Of a DNA stretch of 64,000 bases, positions 27,951 through 37,264 are shown piece after piece. The stretch comes from Sporanaerobium hydrogeniformans. Lineage in GTDB: Bacteria; Bacillota; Clostridia; Lachnospirales; Cellulosilyticaceae. The stretch lies in NCBI RefSeq assembly GCF_002735925.1, contig NZ_PEDL01000007.1, positions 62,001 to 126,000 of the forward strand, written 5' to 3'. The notes beneath the pieces are model-generated. The model ran no database searches. It was not told where the DNA came from and saw only the letters and a list, made by a program, of their open reading frames with translations. Made by a program: the position numbers and the translations under genes. The stretch's first letter is position 1. Each line of letters begins with the position of its first letter.

Positions 27951-28847
27951 ATGTTTAATACCTATTCCAAACTGATTATTAATCAGAAGTTTGAGTTTAA
28001 ACTCGGCAAATACAGTGTCATCTGTAAAATTGTAGATTACTGCACTTTTAATCTTGATCAGTTATCAAACAACATACATTCTCATAGTTGCTATGAGCTT
28101 TGCTTCATCCTTAAGGGTAAAGGTATCTTTACTTATAATGATGTCGATTATCCTATTGCTGCTCAAGATATCATATTGACAGACCCCTATGCTTATCATG
28201 CTATTACTTGCACGAACTACGACGAATTATTTTTGCTTTATGTTTTTATCGATATCAAGTGCCCAGATAACTCTGTCCCTATCTCTTCTCTAGAAGATAG
28301 TATTCTAGAGCAGTTTCTTAAACAGCATCAATGTATTCACTCCAAAAGTTCTAAGATTTTTACATACCTAGATTTTATTAATAACTATAGTCTTTACTGT
28401 TCTAAATTTGATTACGGACTTTTACAAATTACTAAAACGCTACTTATGGAAAGTTTCCAATATCTTACTACAAGTAGAACTCAGTCTTTATCCTCTAATA
28501 TTCCCTTTACTACCTTGGAAAAAGCGCAAGATTATATTGATTCCAATCTTCATAAGAAAATTTATATTGAAGATATCGCTAAACACTGTTCTATCTCCAT
28601 ACGTTCACTCCAGTATGTGTTTAGAAAAAATCTTAATACCTCTATCATTGAATATATAAATGAACATAAAATTAAACTTGCCTGTCACTATCTTCTTAAC
28701 CATTTCTCTATTGCAGATACAGCTAACCTAGTTGGTATGCCTGATATCAGTCACTTTAATAAAGTTTTTAAAAAAGTTACAGGTTTTACACCTAGCCAAC
28801 TTCAAAAAATAGGTACTTCTAATAATGGTTTTGGTAGGCGGCTCTAG
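27951..28847 (+). CDS. AraC-family transcriptional regulator
   Basis: The 298-residue protein has an N-terminal cupin sensor (about 40-110; NIHSHSCYELCFILKGKGIF, DVDYPIAAQDIILTDPYAYH) and a C-terminal AraC double helix-turn-helix (DYIDSNLHKKIYIEDIAKHC; VGMPDISHFNKVFKKVTGFT). GGAGG stands 5-6 bases before the ATG. It is transcribed divergently from the UroD-mutarotase-sugar transporter operon, so it most likely senses that operon's sugar and controls it. Confidence 0.92.
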   Translation: MFNTYSKLIINQKFEFKLGKYSVICKIVDYCTFNLDQLSNNIHSHSCYELCFILKGKGIFTYNDVDYPIAAQDIILTDPYAYHAITCTNYDELFLLYVFIDIKCPDNSVPISSLEDSILEQFLKQHQCIHSKSSKIFTYLDFINNYSLYCSKFDYGLLQITKTLLMESFQYLTTSRTQSLSSNIPFTTLEKAQDYIDSNLHKKIYIEDIAKHCSISIRSLQYVFRKNLNTSIIEYINEHKIKLACHYLLNHFSIADTANLVGMPDISHFNKVFKKVTGFTPSQLQKIGTSNNGFGRRL

Positions 28848-28881
28848 TAAACCTGTATAAACGTAATATATTTTTTCTTTT

Positions 28882-28945
28882 AGGTTACACTAATACCTAG
28901 ACAATTGAATTTTTTCGTTTTAAATTCAACAATATGAGGTAACCT
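28882..28945 (+). promoter_or_regulatory. Structured 5' leader masking the BMP gene start
   Basis: AGGTTAC (28882-28888) is complementary to GTAACCT (28939-28945), which lies between the GAGG ribosome binding site and the ATG. An inner stem TTGAATTT/AAATTCAA sits between them. AGGT of the first arm can alternatively pair with ACCT at 28895-28898. The leader could thus hold two structures; the ligand, if any, is unknown. Confidence 0.4.
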
Positions 28946-30006
28946 ATGAAAATTAAAAAACTTTTTAAAACAACTCTTTTTCTACTTGCTACTACTGCAA
29001 ACCTGGTGGGATGTAGTAACCAAACAACTCCTACTACTAACACCTTAAAAGTAGGAATGGTAACCAACTCGGGAACCATTGAAGATAAGTCCTTTAATCA
29101 AGGTACTTGGGAAGGTATTGAACGTGCAAAGAATGAGTTAGGCGTTCAAACGATGTATCTCAAACCTAACGGAACAACAGAAGCTGAATACCTTAAAGAA
29201 ATTGGCAATTTAAAAGATGCCGGCTTTAACCTTATTATCACTCCAGGTTTTAAATTCGAATCAGCTATCTATGCTGCCCAAACTAAATATCCTGAATGTA
29301 AGTTTATTCTCTTAGATGGGGCCCCTCTGACGGTAAAACGACTTATGTAGCAGATAACACAGTATCCATCTTCTTCGCAGAACATGAAGCAGGCTTTTTA
29401 GCAGGTGTGGCTACAGCTCTTGAACAAAAAACTGGTGAAGTAGGTTTTTTAGGTGGAATGAAGATCCCTTCCGTTGTGCGTTTTCAAACTGGCTTCATGC
29501 AAGGTCTTCAATATGCTAATAAAACACTTGGAACCTCTGTTAACTTAGACCCTACTAATAGTATTTATCAAGGTTCTTTTGAAAATGTTGCAGCAGGTCA
29601 ACAAATTGCTGCTCAAATGTATGATAAAGGTGTACAAACTATTTTCTGTGCTGCTGGCGATGTGGGTTTAGGTGCCATTACAGAAGCTAAAAGTCGTGCA
29701 CAAGCTGGAAGCTCCGTCTGGATTGTAGGTGTAGATGTGGATCAATATGCTGATGGTCTTTATGCAGATAATCAATCTGTCATTCTTACTTCTGCTGTCA
29801 AAAAAATTGATAATGCTGCCTATGATATGATTAAGGCTGAGCTTGACCACAATTTCCCAGGTGGTCAAACCCTCACCTTTGATGTGCACAATGAAGGTGT
29901 AGGACTCCCTCCTAATAATCCTAACCTAAGTAATACCACTCTTGAAAAAGTAAATGAAGTTTATCAAAAACTTCAGAGTGGAGAAATCACCGTATCAGCT
30001 GAATAG
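28946..30006 (+). pseudogene. BMP/PnrA-type substrate-binding lipoprotein, interrupted by a one-base frameshift
   Basis: The N-terminal part (135 codons from 28946) carries a lipoprotein signal (lipobox LVGC, cysteine 23) and BMP-family motifs (VGMVTNSGTIEDKSFNQGTW, GFKFESAIYAAQTKYPE). It breaks off after LLDGAP into a stop at 29348-29350. The C-terminal part (EAGFLAGVATALEQKTGEVG, GGMKIPSVVRFQTGF, VGVDVDQYADG, EGVGLPPNNPNL) continues in another frame. Adding one base near 29326-29327 (CCTCTGAC to CCTTCTGAC) restores a continuous protein of 353 residues, the usual length. BMP proteins bind nucleosides for PnrABCDE-type transporters; none of those partners follows. Either natural decay or a sequence error. 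Confidence 0.9.
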
Positions 30007-30047
30007 AAGAGGTGTTTTTCTCATATATGAGAGCCTTACTTAAAATA

Positions 30048-30093
30048 AAAAATCCCAATGACTAGGTTATTCTCCACTAGTCATTGGGATTTT
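30048..30093. terminator. Bidirectional terminator
   Basis: AAAATCCCAATGACTAG and CTAGTCATTGGGATTTT pair around a short loop, between the convergent BMP gene and the 68-residue membrane protein gene; it overlaps the stop codon of the latter. Confidence 0.85.
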
Positions 30094-30298
30094 ACTTATT
30101 TTCTGAAGGCTCTATAGTATTTGGATAAACACCTGTACCATCTAAGCTCATACCTGGCTGATATTGATACACTTGCTCTCCACTAAGCATCACATCTATA
30201 ATTTCTCTATGAAAAAGGCCTATATATGCAATAAAGCTTACAATAATAATTAAAAAGATCTTTATTTTGGGCCATAGCTTCATGTCTTTAAATCTCAT
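30092..30298 (-). CDS. Small single-pass membrane protein, unknown
   Basis: The 68-residue protein has one hydrophobic helix (IKIFLIIIVSFIAYIGLF, residues about 12-29) after a basic N-terminus, and a short polar tail (GVYPNTIEPSENK). GGAGGG stands 6 bases before the ATG and a terminator follows, so it is a plausible stand-alone gene. I do not recognise a family. Confidence 0.65.
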   Translation of the reverse strand: MRFKDMKLWPKIKIFLIIIVSFIAYIGLFHREIIDVMLSGEQVYQYQPGMSLDGTGVYPNTIEPSENK

Positions 30299-30477
30299 AC
30301 TCTTCCCTCCATTTTTTAAACATGCATAATTGTTCCTTATTATCTTACACTATATAAGACTCATTTGAAAATAAGATGTTGATAAAAATTTCTTGCTTCT
30401 CTTTAAAAACTAAGATATAATAACACATTCTTATTTTTTTACATGACTATAAATGCATTTAAAGGAGATTCATCTTT

Positions 30478-31437
30478 ATGATAAAATTATTTACTCATAA
30501 TGACCTAGATGGTATAGGCTGTGCACTTTTAGCTTGTCTTGTTTATGGACAAGAAGAAGTGGCGTTCGAAACCTGTGGTTATGATTTTATTAATGACAAG
30601 CTTACCGAATATATAGAAGAGAAAAATTTTGAGAATTTTACTCGATGTTACATTACTGATATTTCTATGAATGAAGAGGTTGCCACAAAAATTAGCACCT
30701 TGGTCTCACCTCGAAATGAAATTTCAGCTTCTATCCAAAATCACTTTCAACTTCTTGACCACCATACGACTGCTACCTTTTTAAATGCTACTTCATGGGC
30801 AAAGGTTCAGCTTCAAACTGAGGATGACACTCTTTGCTGCGGTACAAGCCTCTTTTACGACTATCTCAAGTGGCAAGAGCCACAAGCTCTTGCTCTTTTA
30901 AACAAACCCCTTATTATAGAATTTGTAGAAAAAATTCGTCGCTATGACACATGGGATTGGACTAGACTAGAAGATTTAGAAGCTAAGCAGCTTAATGATT
31001 TATATTATCTCCTAGGCAAAGAACGCTTTATGGCTTACTGGCTAGAACGTCTTTCTAAAGGGCAAGGAACTTTTGATTATGATGCTACCCATAAGCTCAT
31101 CTTAGAAATGCGTCAAAATGAAATTGATAAATATATTGAAGCCAGAAATGAAGACTTAACCATTCAAAGAATTCTCTCCTATGAGGCTGGTATCGTCTTT
31201 GCAGATCGTTTTCAAAGTGAATTAGGTAATAAACTTGCTGAACTTCACCCCGAGTTAGACTTTATTGCCATGATTAATATAAATGGCGGTGTTTCTTGCC
31301 GAACTAATAAAGATACTATTCATTTAGGAGAAGAAGTAGCTAAGGTCTTCGGTGGTGGTGGTCATGCCAAAGCAGCAGGTCTACCTGTTACAGATACTAT
31401 TCGCCAACTTGTTGTAGAAGCTATTTTTAAACAGTAA
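30478..31437 (+). CDS. DHH-family phosphoesterase
   Basis: The 319-residue protein begins with the metal-binding motif THNDLDGIGCA, has the DHH motif itself in LLDHHTTA (about residue 101) and ends with the DHHA1-type signature GGGGHAKAAG. The family includes NrnA-like oligoribonucleases, RecJ and cyclic dinucleotide phosphodiesterases; it lacks GGDEF or PAS parts. Activity on short RNA or dinucleotides in the cytoplasm is likely but the exact substrate is open. AAAGGAGA precedes the ATG. Confidence 0.88.
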   Translation: MIKLFTHNDLDGIGCALLACLVYGQEEVAFETCGYDFINDKLTEYIEEKNFENFTRCYITDISMNEEVATKISTLVSPRNEISASIQNHFQLLDHHTTATFLNATSWAKVQLQTEDDTLCCGTSLFYDYLKWQEPQALALLNKPLIIEFVEKIRRYDTWDWTRLEDLEAKQLNDLYYLLGKERFMAYWLERLSKGQGTFDYDATHKLILEMRQNEIDKYIEARNEDLTIQRILSYEAGIVFADRFQSELGNKLAELHPELDFIAMININGGVSCRTNKDTIHLGEEVAKVFGGGGHAKAAGLPVTDTIRQLVVEAIFKQ

Positions 31438-31440
31438 CAA

Positions 31441-31484
31441 AAAATGCAAGGGCTTGTGCCTTAGCTCACCTCCCTTGCATTTTT
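31441..31484 (+). terminator. Terminator of the DHH gene
   Basis: AAAATGCAAGGG and CCCTTGCATTTTT pair a few bases after the stop codon. Confidence 0.85.
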
Positions 31485-31512
31485 ATGTATTAATGAAAAT
31501 CTATATATAACC

Positions 31513-31755
31513 CTATAAAATTTTTCTTACTTCGTCCATTCTAAATTCTTTTAGATATCTATTAGGACTACTTGTAATAAGAAGTTCTAGTTTGTCCCCC
31601 TTAATCCGTCGCACTTTCCCTTTAAGCTTAGTGCCTATTATATTAACAGGTGTGCCTAATTTAATCTCTTTTACCCCATTTTCTATCTCACATCCACACT
31701 TATCTTCTTTCATAAATACTCTCTTACATTCTTTGCAAAAATAAACTCTCTGCAT
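31513..31755 (-). CDS. Small zinc-ribbon-like protein, unknown
   Basis: The 80-residue protein has an N-terminal CKEC...CGC cysteine set (VYFCKECKRVF, EDKCGCEI) that looks like a zinc ribbon, followed by a short beta-rich domain (IKLGTPVNIIGTKLKGKVRR) and a basic end. AAGGGGG precedes the ATG. It stands alone between a convergent DHH gene and a divergent chemoreceptor gene. A nucleic-acid-binding or adaptor role is possible; no family recognised. Confidence 0.65.
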   Translation of the reverse strand: MQRVYFCKECKRVFMKEDKCGCEIENGVKEIKLGTPVNIIGTKLKGKVRRIKGDKLELLITSSPNRYLKEFRMDEVRKIL

Positions 31756-32032
31756 TTTCTTTCCCCCTTATAATTTAAAAAATATTTTATATTTTTATAT
31801 AATATACTCAAATACAATAATTTTTATTATATAAATTTTTTATTTTTTTTGATATAATAATCTTATTCAGTTATAAATAACTTACCACTTAATAAAGTGT
31901 ATAGCACCCAATACTTTTTTTGAAAATGACCACTACTTAACCGGCTTTGCTACTCAAACAAAAAACAGTTTAATCATTAGTAATTTAAACATAGCACTTG
32001 CAATATTCGAATAATTTTAAGGGGGAAATATT

Positions 32033-32995
32033 ATGTTTAGGTTTTTAGGTTCAAAAAGAACAGAAGCTATACAAGAGATAGCAGCTGTACAAGAAACAAC
32101 AAATGCTTTAGATAATCATCTAAGTGCACTTGACTCTAGTGTCTCCTATGTAGCTAAAAGAGTTGACAGTTTAATGAAAGATGAATCTGCTATGGATTCT
32201 ACCCTAGGTAATATCGAATCTTCTTTTAATCATGTTGTAGGAAATATCCAAAATATAGGTGGTACAATTACTACCTTCTCCTCTAACTTCGCTAACCTTT
32301 CCAAACTCTCTGTTGATATTAATAAACTCATGGATGAGTCTATGGATTCTATCACACGTTCTGACGTACGCATGGACAAGCTCAAAAATAAGATTAAGCA
32401 ATTAGAACAAAATATTCAAAGTGTATCTGCTTCTTTTGAACAGCTTCAAAGCTCTTTTAATAATATTCGTCAAATGTCAGATGGTATTTCTAATATCGCT
32501 AATCAGACTAATCTCTTAGCACTTAATGCTTCTATCGAAGCAGCTAGAGCTGGCGAAGCTGGTAAAGGATTTGCTGTTGTAGCTGAGGAAATTAGGAAGC
32601 TCTCTACCTCCACCAAAGAATTAGTTGGTGGTATCGAAACACAAATGACTACACTCAATGAAGGTGTTGCTAATCTTAGTGAATCCCTTTCTGGTTCTAA
32701 AGAATCTATTGATAAAAGCCTTGTTTATGCTGAGCGTACACAAGAAGCTGTGCGTGAAGTTTATGCTGTTTCTAATTCAGTAAAAGACAAAACAACAACT
32801 ATTAATAAAGAAATCACCACCACTAACTCTGAACTTTCTTCTATAACAAGTGAAGTTTCTAACATCCTTCGCTCTACCACTCAAGTTAATGATAAAATTC
32901 ATGAATTTAATACTTCTGTTAAAAATAAATCTGCTATCTTTAGTGACATTATTAACTTCATTGAACAGGTTAAAACTCTTATTTCCTTAAAATAA
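32033..32995 (+). CDS. Soluble methyl-accepting chemotaxis-type signalling protein
   Basis: The 320-residue protein has no membrane helix and no recognisable sensor domain. It consists of a coiled-coil receptor hairpin with the tip [20 protein letters not shown] and [20 protein letters not shown] near residues 155-205. It should join cytoplasmic receptor arrays via CheA/CheW. The N-terminal 30 residues ([17 protein letters not shown]) are the only candidate for a regulatory segment. AAGGGGG precedes the ATG. Confidence 0.9.
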   Translation: MFRFLGSKRTEAIQEIAAVQETTNALDNHLSALDSSVSYVAKRVDSLMKDESAMDSTLGNIESSFNHVVGNIQNIGGTITTFSSNFANLSKLSVDINKLMDESMDSITRSDVRMDKLKNKIKQLEQNIQSVSASFEQLQSSFNNIRQMSDGISNIANQTNLLALNASIEAARAGEAGKGFAVVAEEIRKLSTSTKELVGGIETQMTTLNEGVANLSESLSGSKESIDKSLVYAERTQEAVREVYAVSNSVKDKTTTINKEITTTNSELSSITSEVSNILRSTTQVNDKIHEFNTSVKNKSAIFSDIINFIEQVKTLISLK

Positions 32996-33013
32996 AAATA
33001 TACCCTTTTATGC

Positions 33014-33062
33014 CCAAAAAGTTTGGTCTGTGGTTTTAAATAGCCACTCCCAAACCTTTTCT
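33014..33062. terminator. Terminator between convergent chemoreceptor and acetyltransferase genes
   Basis: AAAAGTTTGG-CTGTGG pairs with CCAC-CCAAACCTTTT; T-runs exist on both strands, the longer on the minus strand. Confidence 0.7.
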
Positions 33063-33103
33063 AAGGCATACTTGCTTCTAGGAAGCTAAACTTTTTTCAT
33101 GTT

Positions 33104-33541
33104 TTAATCTCTTAAATATTTCCTAAAACCTACTACATGGTCGCAGTCATAACCTAGCCTTTTGTACATCTGATGTGCAATCTGCCTCGTTTCACCTGAA
33201 ACAAGATAGATATATCTACATCCTCTTTCCAATGCAATTCCTTCTATAGCATGAAAAAGTTTTTTGCAAATCCCTCTCCCACGATAGCTCTCATCTACAA
33301 TAACATTTTCAATCGTCATAAAGTGTTTATATTTACCTGCTAAATCAAACCCTACTATTCCCATAAGGGTACCAACCACCCTCCCCTCTACTTTAGCCCC
33401 TAATAAATAGTAATCTTTATTTTGACAAATACCTTCAAAAACTTCTTCCATCTCCTTAAGGCTTTTTTCGTCGTCACAGAGTCCTCTATAAAGTTCTTGT
33501 AAATCAGTCAGTTCTTTTTTAGTAATTTTTTCAATAATCAT
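33104..33541 (-). CDS. GNAT-family N-acetyltransferase
   Basis: The 145-residue protein has the acetyl-CoA loop motif VDESYRGRGICKKLFHAIE and the flanking strands typical of GNAT (VGTLMGIVGFDL; CRYIYLVSGETRQIAHQMYKRLGY). It transfers an acetyl group to an amine of a small molecule or peptide; the substrate is not predictable. AAAGGA lies upstream of the ATG. Confidence 0.9.
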   Translation of the reverse strand: MIIEKITKKELTDLQELYRGLCDDEKSLKEMEEVFEGICQNKDYYLLGAKVEGRVVGTLMGIVGFDLAGKYKHFMTIENVIVDESYRGRGICKKLFHAIEGIALERGCRYIYLVSGETRQIAHQMYKRLGYDCDHVVGFRKYLRD

Positions 33542-33642
33542 CCAGGATGTCCTTTCATGGGAATTCAGTTTACTTTATTTTAGCATAGTTCTTTTAGTAT
33601 GTAACTTTTATAAACATTTTCTTTTTAAAGTCATTATTCTTT

Positions 33643-33700
33643 CAAAAAAATCTCCTTATTATAAATCGTCTTTATAGCTTGACAACTCATAACAAGGAGA
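33643..33700 (-). terminator. Terminator of the paaK-ACT operon
   Basis: TTCTCCTTGTTAT and ATAATAAGGAGA pair on the minus strand, followed by TTTTTTTG. Confidence 0.8.
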
Positions 33701-33705
33701 ACTTT

Positions 33706-34131
33706 TTAAATTTGATAAATTTGACTCGCACTCATTAATTCCATTTTATGGTGAGATAGACTCTCAATAGCCTTTTGACAATCTTCTGTACGAAGGATAA
33801 TCGATGCATCATCTCCTACTGAAAAGGCATACATGTACTCAATACTAATATTATCTTCTGTTAAATAAGTTAATAATTTTTTAAGTCCACCTGGTGTATT
33901 AGGCACCTTACAACAAATAACAGGTGTTTTTTGAACAGAAAAATCATGCTCCTTTAAAAGCTTAAGACCTTCTCCTGGATCACTTAAAATAAGCCTGACA
34001 ATACCGTAATCAGATGTATCCGCAATAGATAAAGCAGATACATTAATATTCGCATCTCCTAAGATAGCCATAACCTCATAGAGTCTTCCTGATTTATTCT
34101 CAATAAATACGGAAAGTTGTTCAATAATCAT
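33706..34131 (-). CDS. Tandem ACT-domain protein
   Basis: The 141-residue protein contains two ACT folds (about 1-65, LSVFIENKSGRLYEVMAILG; about 70-141, KVPNTPGGLKKLLTYL). This stand-alone type is regularly encoded next to phenylacetate-CoA ligase in anaerobes and presumably binds an amino acid or aromatic acid to regulate it. It follows paaK by 14 bp, with GAGGAGG before its ATG. Confidence 0.9.
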   Translation of the reverse strand: MIIEQLSVFIENKSGRLYEVMAILGDANINVSALSIADTSDYGIVRLILSDPGEGLKLLKEHDFSVQKTPVICCKVPNTPGGLKKLLTYLTEDNISIEYMYAFSVGDDASIILRTEDCQKAIESLSHHKMELMSASQIYQI

Positions 34132-34145
34132 ATCTGATCCTCCTC

Positions 34146-35444
34146 TTATTTTTGTCTCTTATCAATAATTCTCTTTGCTTTTCCTTCGCTTCGTTCAATG
34201 GTACGAGGCTCTACAAGTCTTACCCTCACATGAAGACCTAATAAACTAAATAGTTCATTCGTAATATGCTTTTCAACTCGCTCAAGTGATTTAATAGCAT
34301 CTGTGAATAGGCCTTCTTTCGCTTCTACCCATACCTCTAAAGTATCTAAATTATTAATACGATCTACAATGAGTACATAGTGTGGCGCTGCCTCTGCTAC
34401 TTTTAGAATAATACTTTCTATTTGTGATGGGAATACATTTACACCCCTTATAATAAGCATATCATCACTGCGCCCTGTTATCCGGCCCATACGAGTAAGG
34501 GTTCTTCCACATGCACAAGGTTTTGTGTAAAGTTTCGTTACATCATGTGTACGGTAACGTAGAAGTGGTAAAGCTTCTTTTGTAATACAAGTAAAAACAA
34601 GCTCTCCTTCTTCTCCATTCGGCATAAGCTCTGTAGTATCTGGGTTGATGATTTCAGGTACAAAGTGATCATCATTAATATGTAAACCATGTTTATGTTG
34701 ACAATCAAAAGCTACTCCAGGTCCCATAATTTCACTTAACCCATAGATATTCATAGCCTCTATACCAAAAGTACTTTCAATGGTTTCTCTCATTTCATCC
34801 GTCCAAGGTTCTGCTCCGAATATACCTACCCTTAAATTCGTACTACGAGGGTCTATCCCCATATTTTTCATACTTTCCCCAATGTAGAGTGCATAGGAAG
34901 GAGTACAAGCAATAGCTGTAGAACCAAATTCTTGAAGAAGTTGTATTTGCTTCTTAGTATTTCCACCAGAAATAGGAACCGTCGTAGCCCCTAAGTACTC
35001 TGAACCATAATGAGCACCTAAGCCACCTGTAAATAATCCATAGCCGTATGCAACTTGTATAATATCTTTTTTCGTTAGTCCATAGGCCGTATAGCATCTA
35101 GCCATCATATTTTGCCACATCTCAATATCATTTTTAGTATATCCCACAACAGTAGGTTGACCTGTTGTACCTGAAGAAGCATGGATTCTAACTACTTCCT
35201 CCATTGGTACTGCAAAAAGTCCATAAGGATAGTGGTCCCTTAAATCTTGTTTATTCGTAAAGGGCAATTTACTAAGGTCATCAATACTTTTAATATCCCC
35301 TGGCTCTATACCTAATTCTTTCATTTTTTCATGATAAAAAGGGACATTCTCATAGACTCTATTGACGGTTTTAATCAATCTTTCGGTTTGAACAGCTCTT
35401 TTTTGCTCTAAACTATAGGTCTCTTCCTCTTGCCAATATTTCAC
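34146..35444 (-). CDS. paaK: Phenylacetate-CoA ligase
   Basis: The 432-residue adenylate-forming enzyme has the P-loop-like motif HASSGTTGQPTVVGYT, the RTHDVTK region, and the C-terminal PaaK domain with GRSDDMLIIRGVNVFPSQ. It converts phenylacetate or related arylacetates to CoA thioesters with ATP. Cysteines in KPCACGRTL may hold a metal. The start is GTG at 35444, 8 bases after AGGAGG. The usual indolepyruvate:ferredoxin oxidoreductase partner is not in the window, so its physiological aryl acid is uncertain. Confidence 0.93.
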   Translation of the reverse strand: MKYWQEEETYSLEQKRAVQTERLIKTVNRVYENVPFYHEKMKELGIEPGDIKSIDDLSKLPFTNKQDLRDHYPYGLFAVPMEEVVRIHASSGTTGQPTVVGYTKNDIEMWQNMMARCYTAYGLTKKDIIQVAYGYGLFTGGLGAHYGSEYLGATTVPISGGNTKKQIQLLQEFGSTAIACTPSYALYIGESMKNMGIDPRSTNLRVGIFGAEPWTDEMRETIESTFGIEAMNIYGLSEIMGPGVAFDCQHKHGLHINDDHFVPEIINPDTTELMPNGEEGELVFTCITKEALPLLRYRTHDVTKLYTKPCACGRTLTRMGRITGRSDDMLIIRGVNVFPSQIESIILKVAEAAPHYVLIVDRINNLDTLEVWVEAKEGLFTDAIKSLERVEKHITNELFSLLGLHVRVRLVEPRTIERSEGKAKRIIDKRQK

Positions 35445-35594
35445 TACTCTTTCCTCCTTATATGCATCTGCTACTATTTACACAGAACTTATAGTATACA
35501 ATTCTAACAAAAATTGTATCATTTAAGGTAAGATTATGCAATATTTAAAGTCCAATCCTTCATTTTTTACAATAAGTTATTATTGAATTTATTT

Positions 35595-37124
35595 TTAAAA
35601 CTCTTCTTTATCCTCTATCTCCCATTCCATACAGCGTTTAATTGCCTTTTTCCATCCTCGATATTTTTTAGCACGTATCTCTTTTTCCATAACAGGTACA
35701 AAAGTCTTATCCACTCTCCATGCTTCTAGTAACTCCTTTTTATCCTTCCAATAGCCGATAGCTAGCCCTGCAAGATAAGCAGCTCCTAAGGCTGTTGTTT
35801 CTGTTACAATAGGACGTACAACATTCGCCCCTGTTATATCTGCTTGAAATTGCATGAGAAAATCATTTTTACTAGCACCGCCATCTACTTTAATACTGCT
35901 TAAGCTATGTCCTACATCTTCAACCATAGCATCCATTACATCTCTACTTTGATAACCTATTGCTTCCAAAGATGCTCTAATAATATGATTACGATTTGAC
36001 CCTCTAGTAAGACCTAAAACACCTCCCCTTGCATACATATCCCAGTAAGGTGCTCCTAACCCTACAAAAGCAGGTACTACATAAACCCCACCACTATCTT
36101 GTACCTTATTGGCAAAATAAGCTGTATCACATGCTTCATTAACCAAATGCAATTCATCTCTTAGCCACTGTACCGTAGCTCCACCAATAAAGACTGAGCC
36201 CTCTAAAGCATATTCTACTTCTCCATTTAACCCAATAGCAATGGTCGTTAATAGCCCATTTTTACTGCTGATGCATTCTTTACCTGTATTCATAAGTACA
36301 AAACAACCTGTACCATACGTATTCTTTACATTTCCCTTTTCAAAGCAGCCTTGTCCAAAAAGTGCTGCCTGCTGATCACCAGCTATACCGGCTATAGGTA
36401 CACGTATACCTCCCTTAGCCCCTAAATTGGTTGTCCCATAAACTTCAGATGAATTCTTTACTTCAGGCAGCATACTCCTTGGAATATCAAAAAGCTGTAA
36501 GAGTCTTTCATCCCATTTTAATTGCTTTATATTAAAGAGCATGGTACGAGAAGCATTGGTATAATCTGTTACATGTACCTTCCCATTTGTTAATTTCCAT
36601 ACAAGCCAACTATCTACTGTTCCACATAAAAGCTTCCCTTCCTGTGCTGCCTTTTTAGCTCCTTCTACATGGTCTAAAATCCATTTGATTTTACTAGCAG
36701 AAAAATAGGCATCTAATACAAGCCCTGTGGTTTTCTTTATATAGTCTTCCCAACCTTGCTCTCGTAATTGGTCGCAAAACTCAGCTGTACGCCTACACTG
36801 CCAAACAATAGCATTATAGATCGGCTTACCTGTTTCTTTATCCCATACAATGATTGTTTCTCTTTGATTTGTAATACCTAGGGCTGCAATATTTTCTTGT
36901 GTAAGATTAGCCTTTGCCATTACCTCTTGAAGCACCCCATATTGAGAAGCCCAAATTTCCATAGGATCATGCTCCACCCAACCTTCTTTAGGATATATCT
37001 GCATAAATTCCTTCTGACTTATTCCTATAATGTTTTGATTTTTATCAAATAAAATTGCCCGTGAGCTAGTAGTCCCCTGATCAAGGGCAACAATATATTT
37101 CTCTTCCTTTTTATAGTCACTCAT
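35595..37124 (-). CDS. glpK: Glycerol kinase
   Basis: The 509-residue FGGY kinase has the ATP motif [22 protein letters not shown], the substrate region [24 protein letters not shown] and [15 protein letters not shown], all characteristic of GlpK. It phosphorylates glycerol to glycerol 3-phosphate. AAAGGAGAA precedes the ATG. No glpF, glpD or glpO is adjacent; it follows the sppA-type gene after 140 bp and is probably a separate unit. Confidence 0.96.
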   Translation of the reverse strand: MSDYKKEEKYIVALDQGTTSSRAILFDKNQNIIGISQKEFMQIYPKEGWVEHDPMEIWASQYGVLQEVMAKANLTQENIAALGITNQRETIIVWDKETGKPIYNAIVWQCRRTAEFCDQLREQGWEDYIKKTTGLVLDAYFSASKIKWILDHVEGAKKAAQEGKLLCGTVDSWLVWKLTNGKVHVTDYTNASRTMLFNIKQLKWDERLLQLFDIPRSMLPEVKNSSEVYGTTNLGAKGGIRVPIAGIAGDQQAALFGQGCFEKGNVKNTYGTGCFVLMNTGKECISSKNGLLTTIAIGLNGEVEYALEGSVFIGGATVQWLRDELHLVNEACDTAYFANKVQDSGGVYVVPAFVGLGAPYWDMYARGGVLGLTRGSNRNHIIRASLEAIGYQSRDVMDAMVEDVGHSLSSIKVDGGASKNDFLMQFQADITGANVVRPIVTETTALGAAYLAGLAIGYWKDKKELLEAWRVDKTFVPVMEKEIRAKKYRGWKKAIKRCMEWEIEDKEEF

Positions 37125-37264
37125 TTTTCTTCTCCTTTTCTCTCTTTAAATATGGAAAAAGAGCACTAATAGCCTTCTTCACTACCTTTCATTGCCTCAT
37201 GTAGTTTATATTGCTACATTTTTTAAAGTAGTTTTTAGAATGACATTAGCACTCTCCTTATCTT

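Noticed and set aside
28946-29350. Two separate genes for the BMP protein halves
   Set aside because: The second half lacks a signal, start site and ribosome binding site; both halves join exactly after a one-base correction.
31756-32032. Cyclic di-GMP riboswitch before the soluble chemoreceptor gene
   Set aside because: The gap is AT-rich and lacks the conserved aptamer segments.
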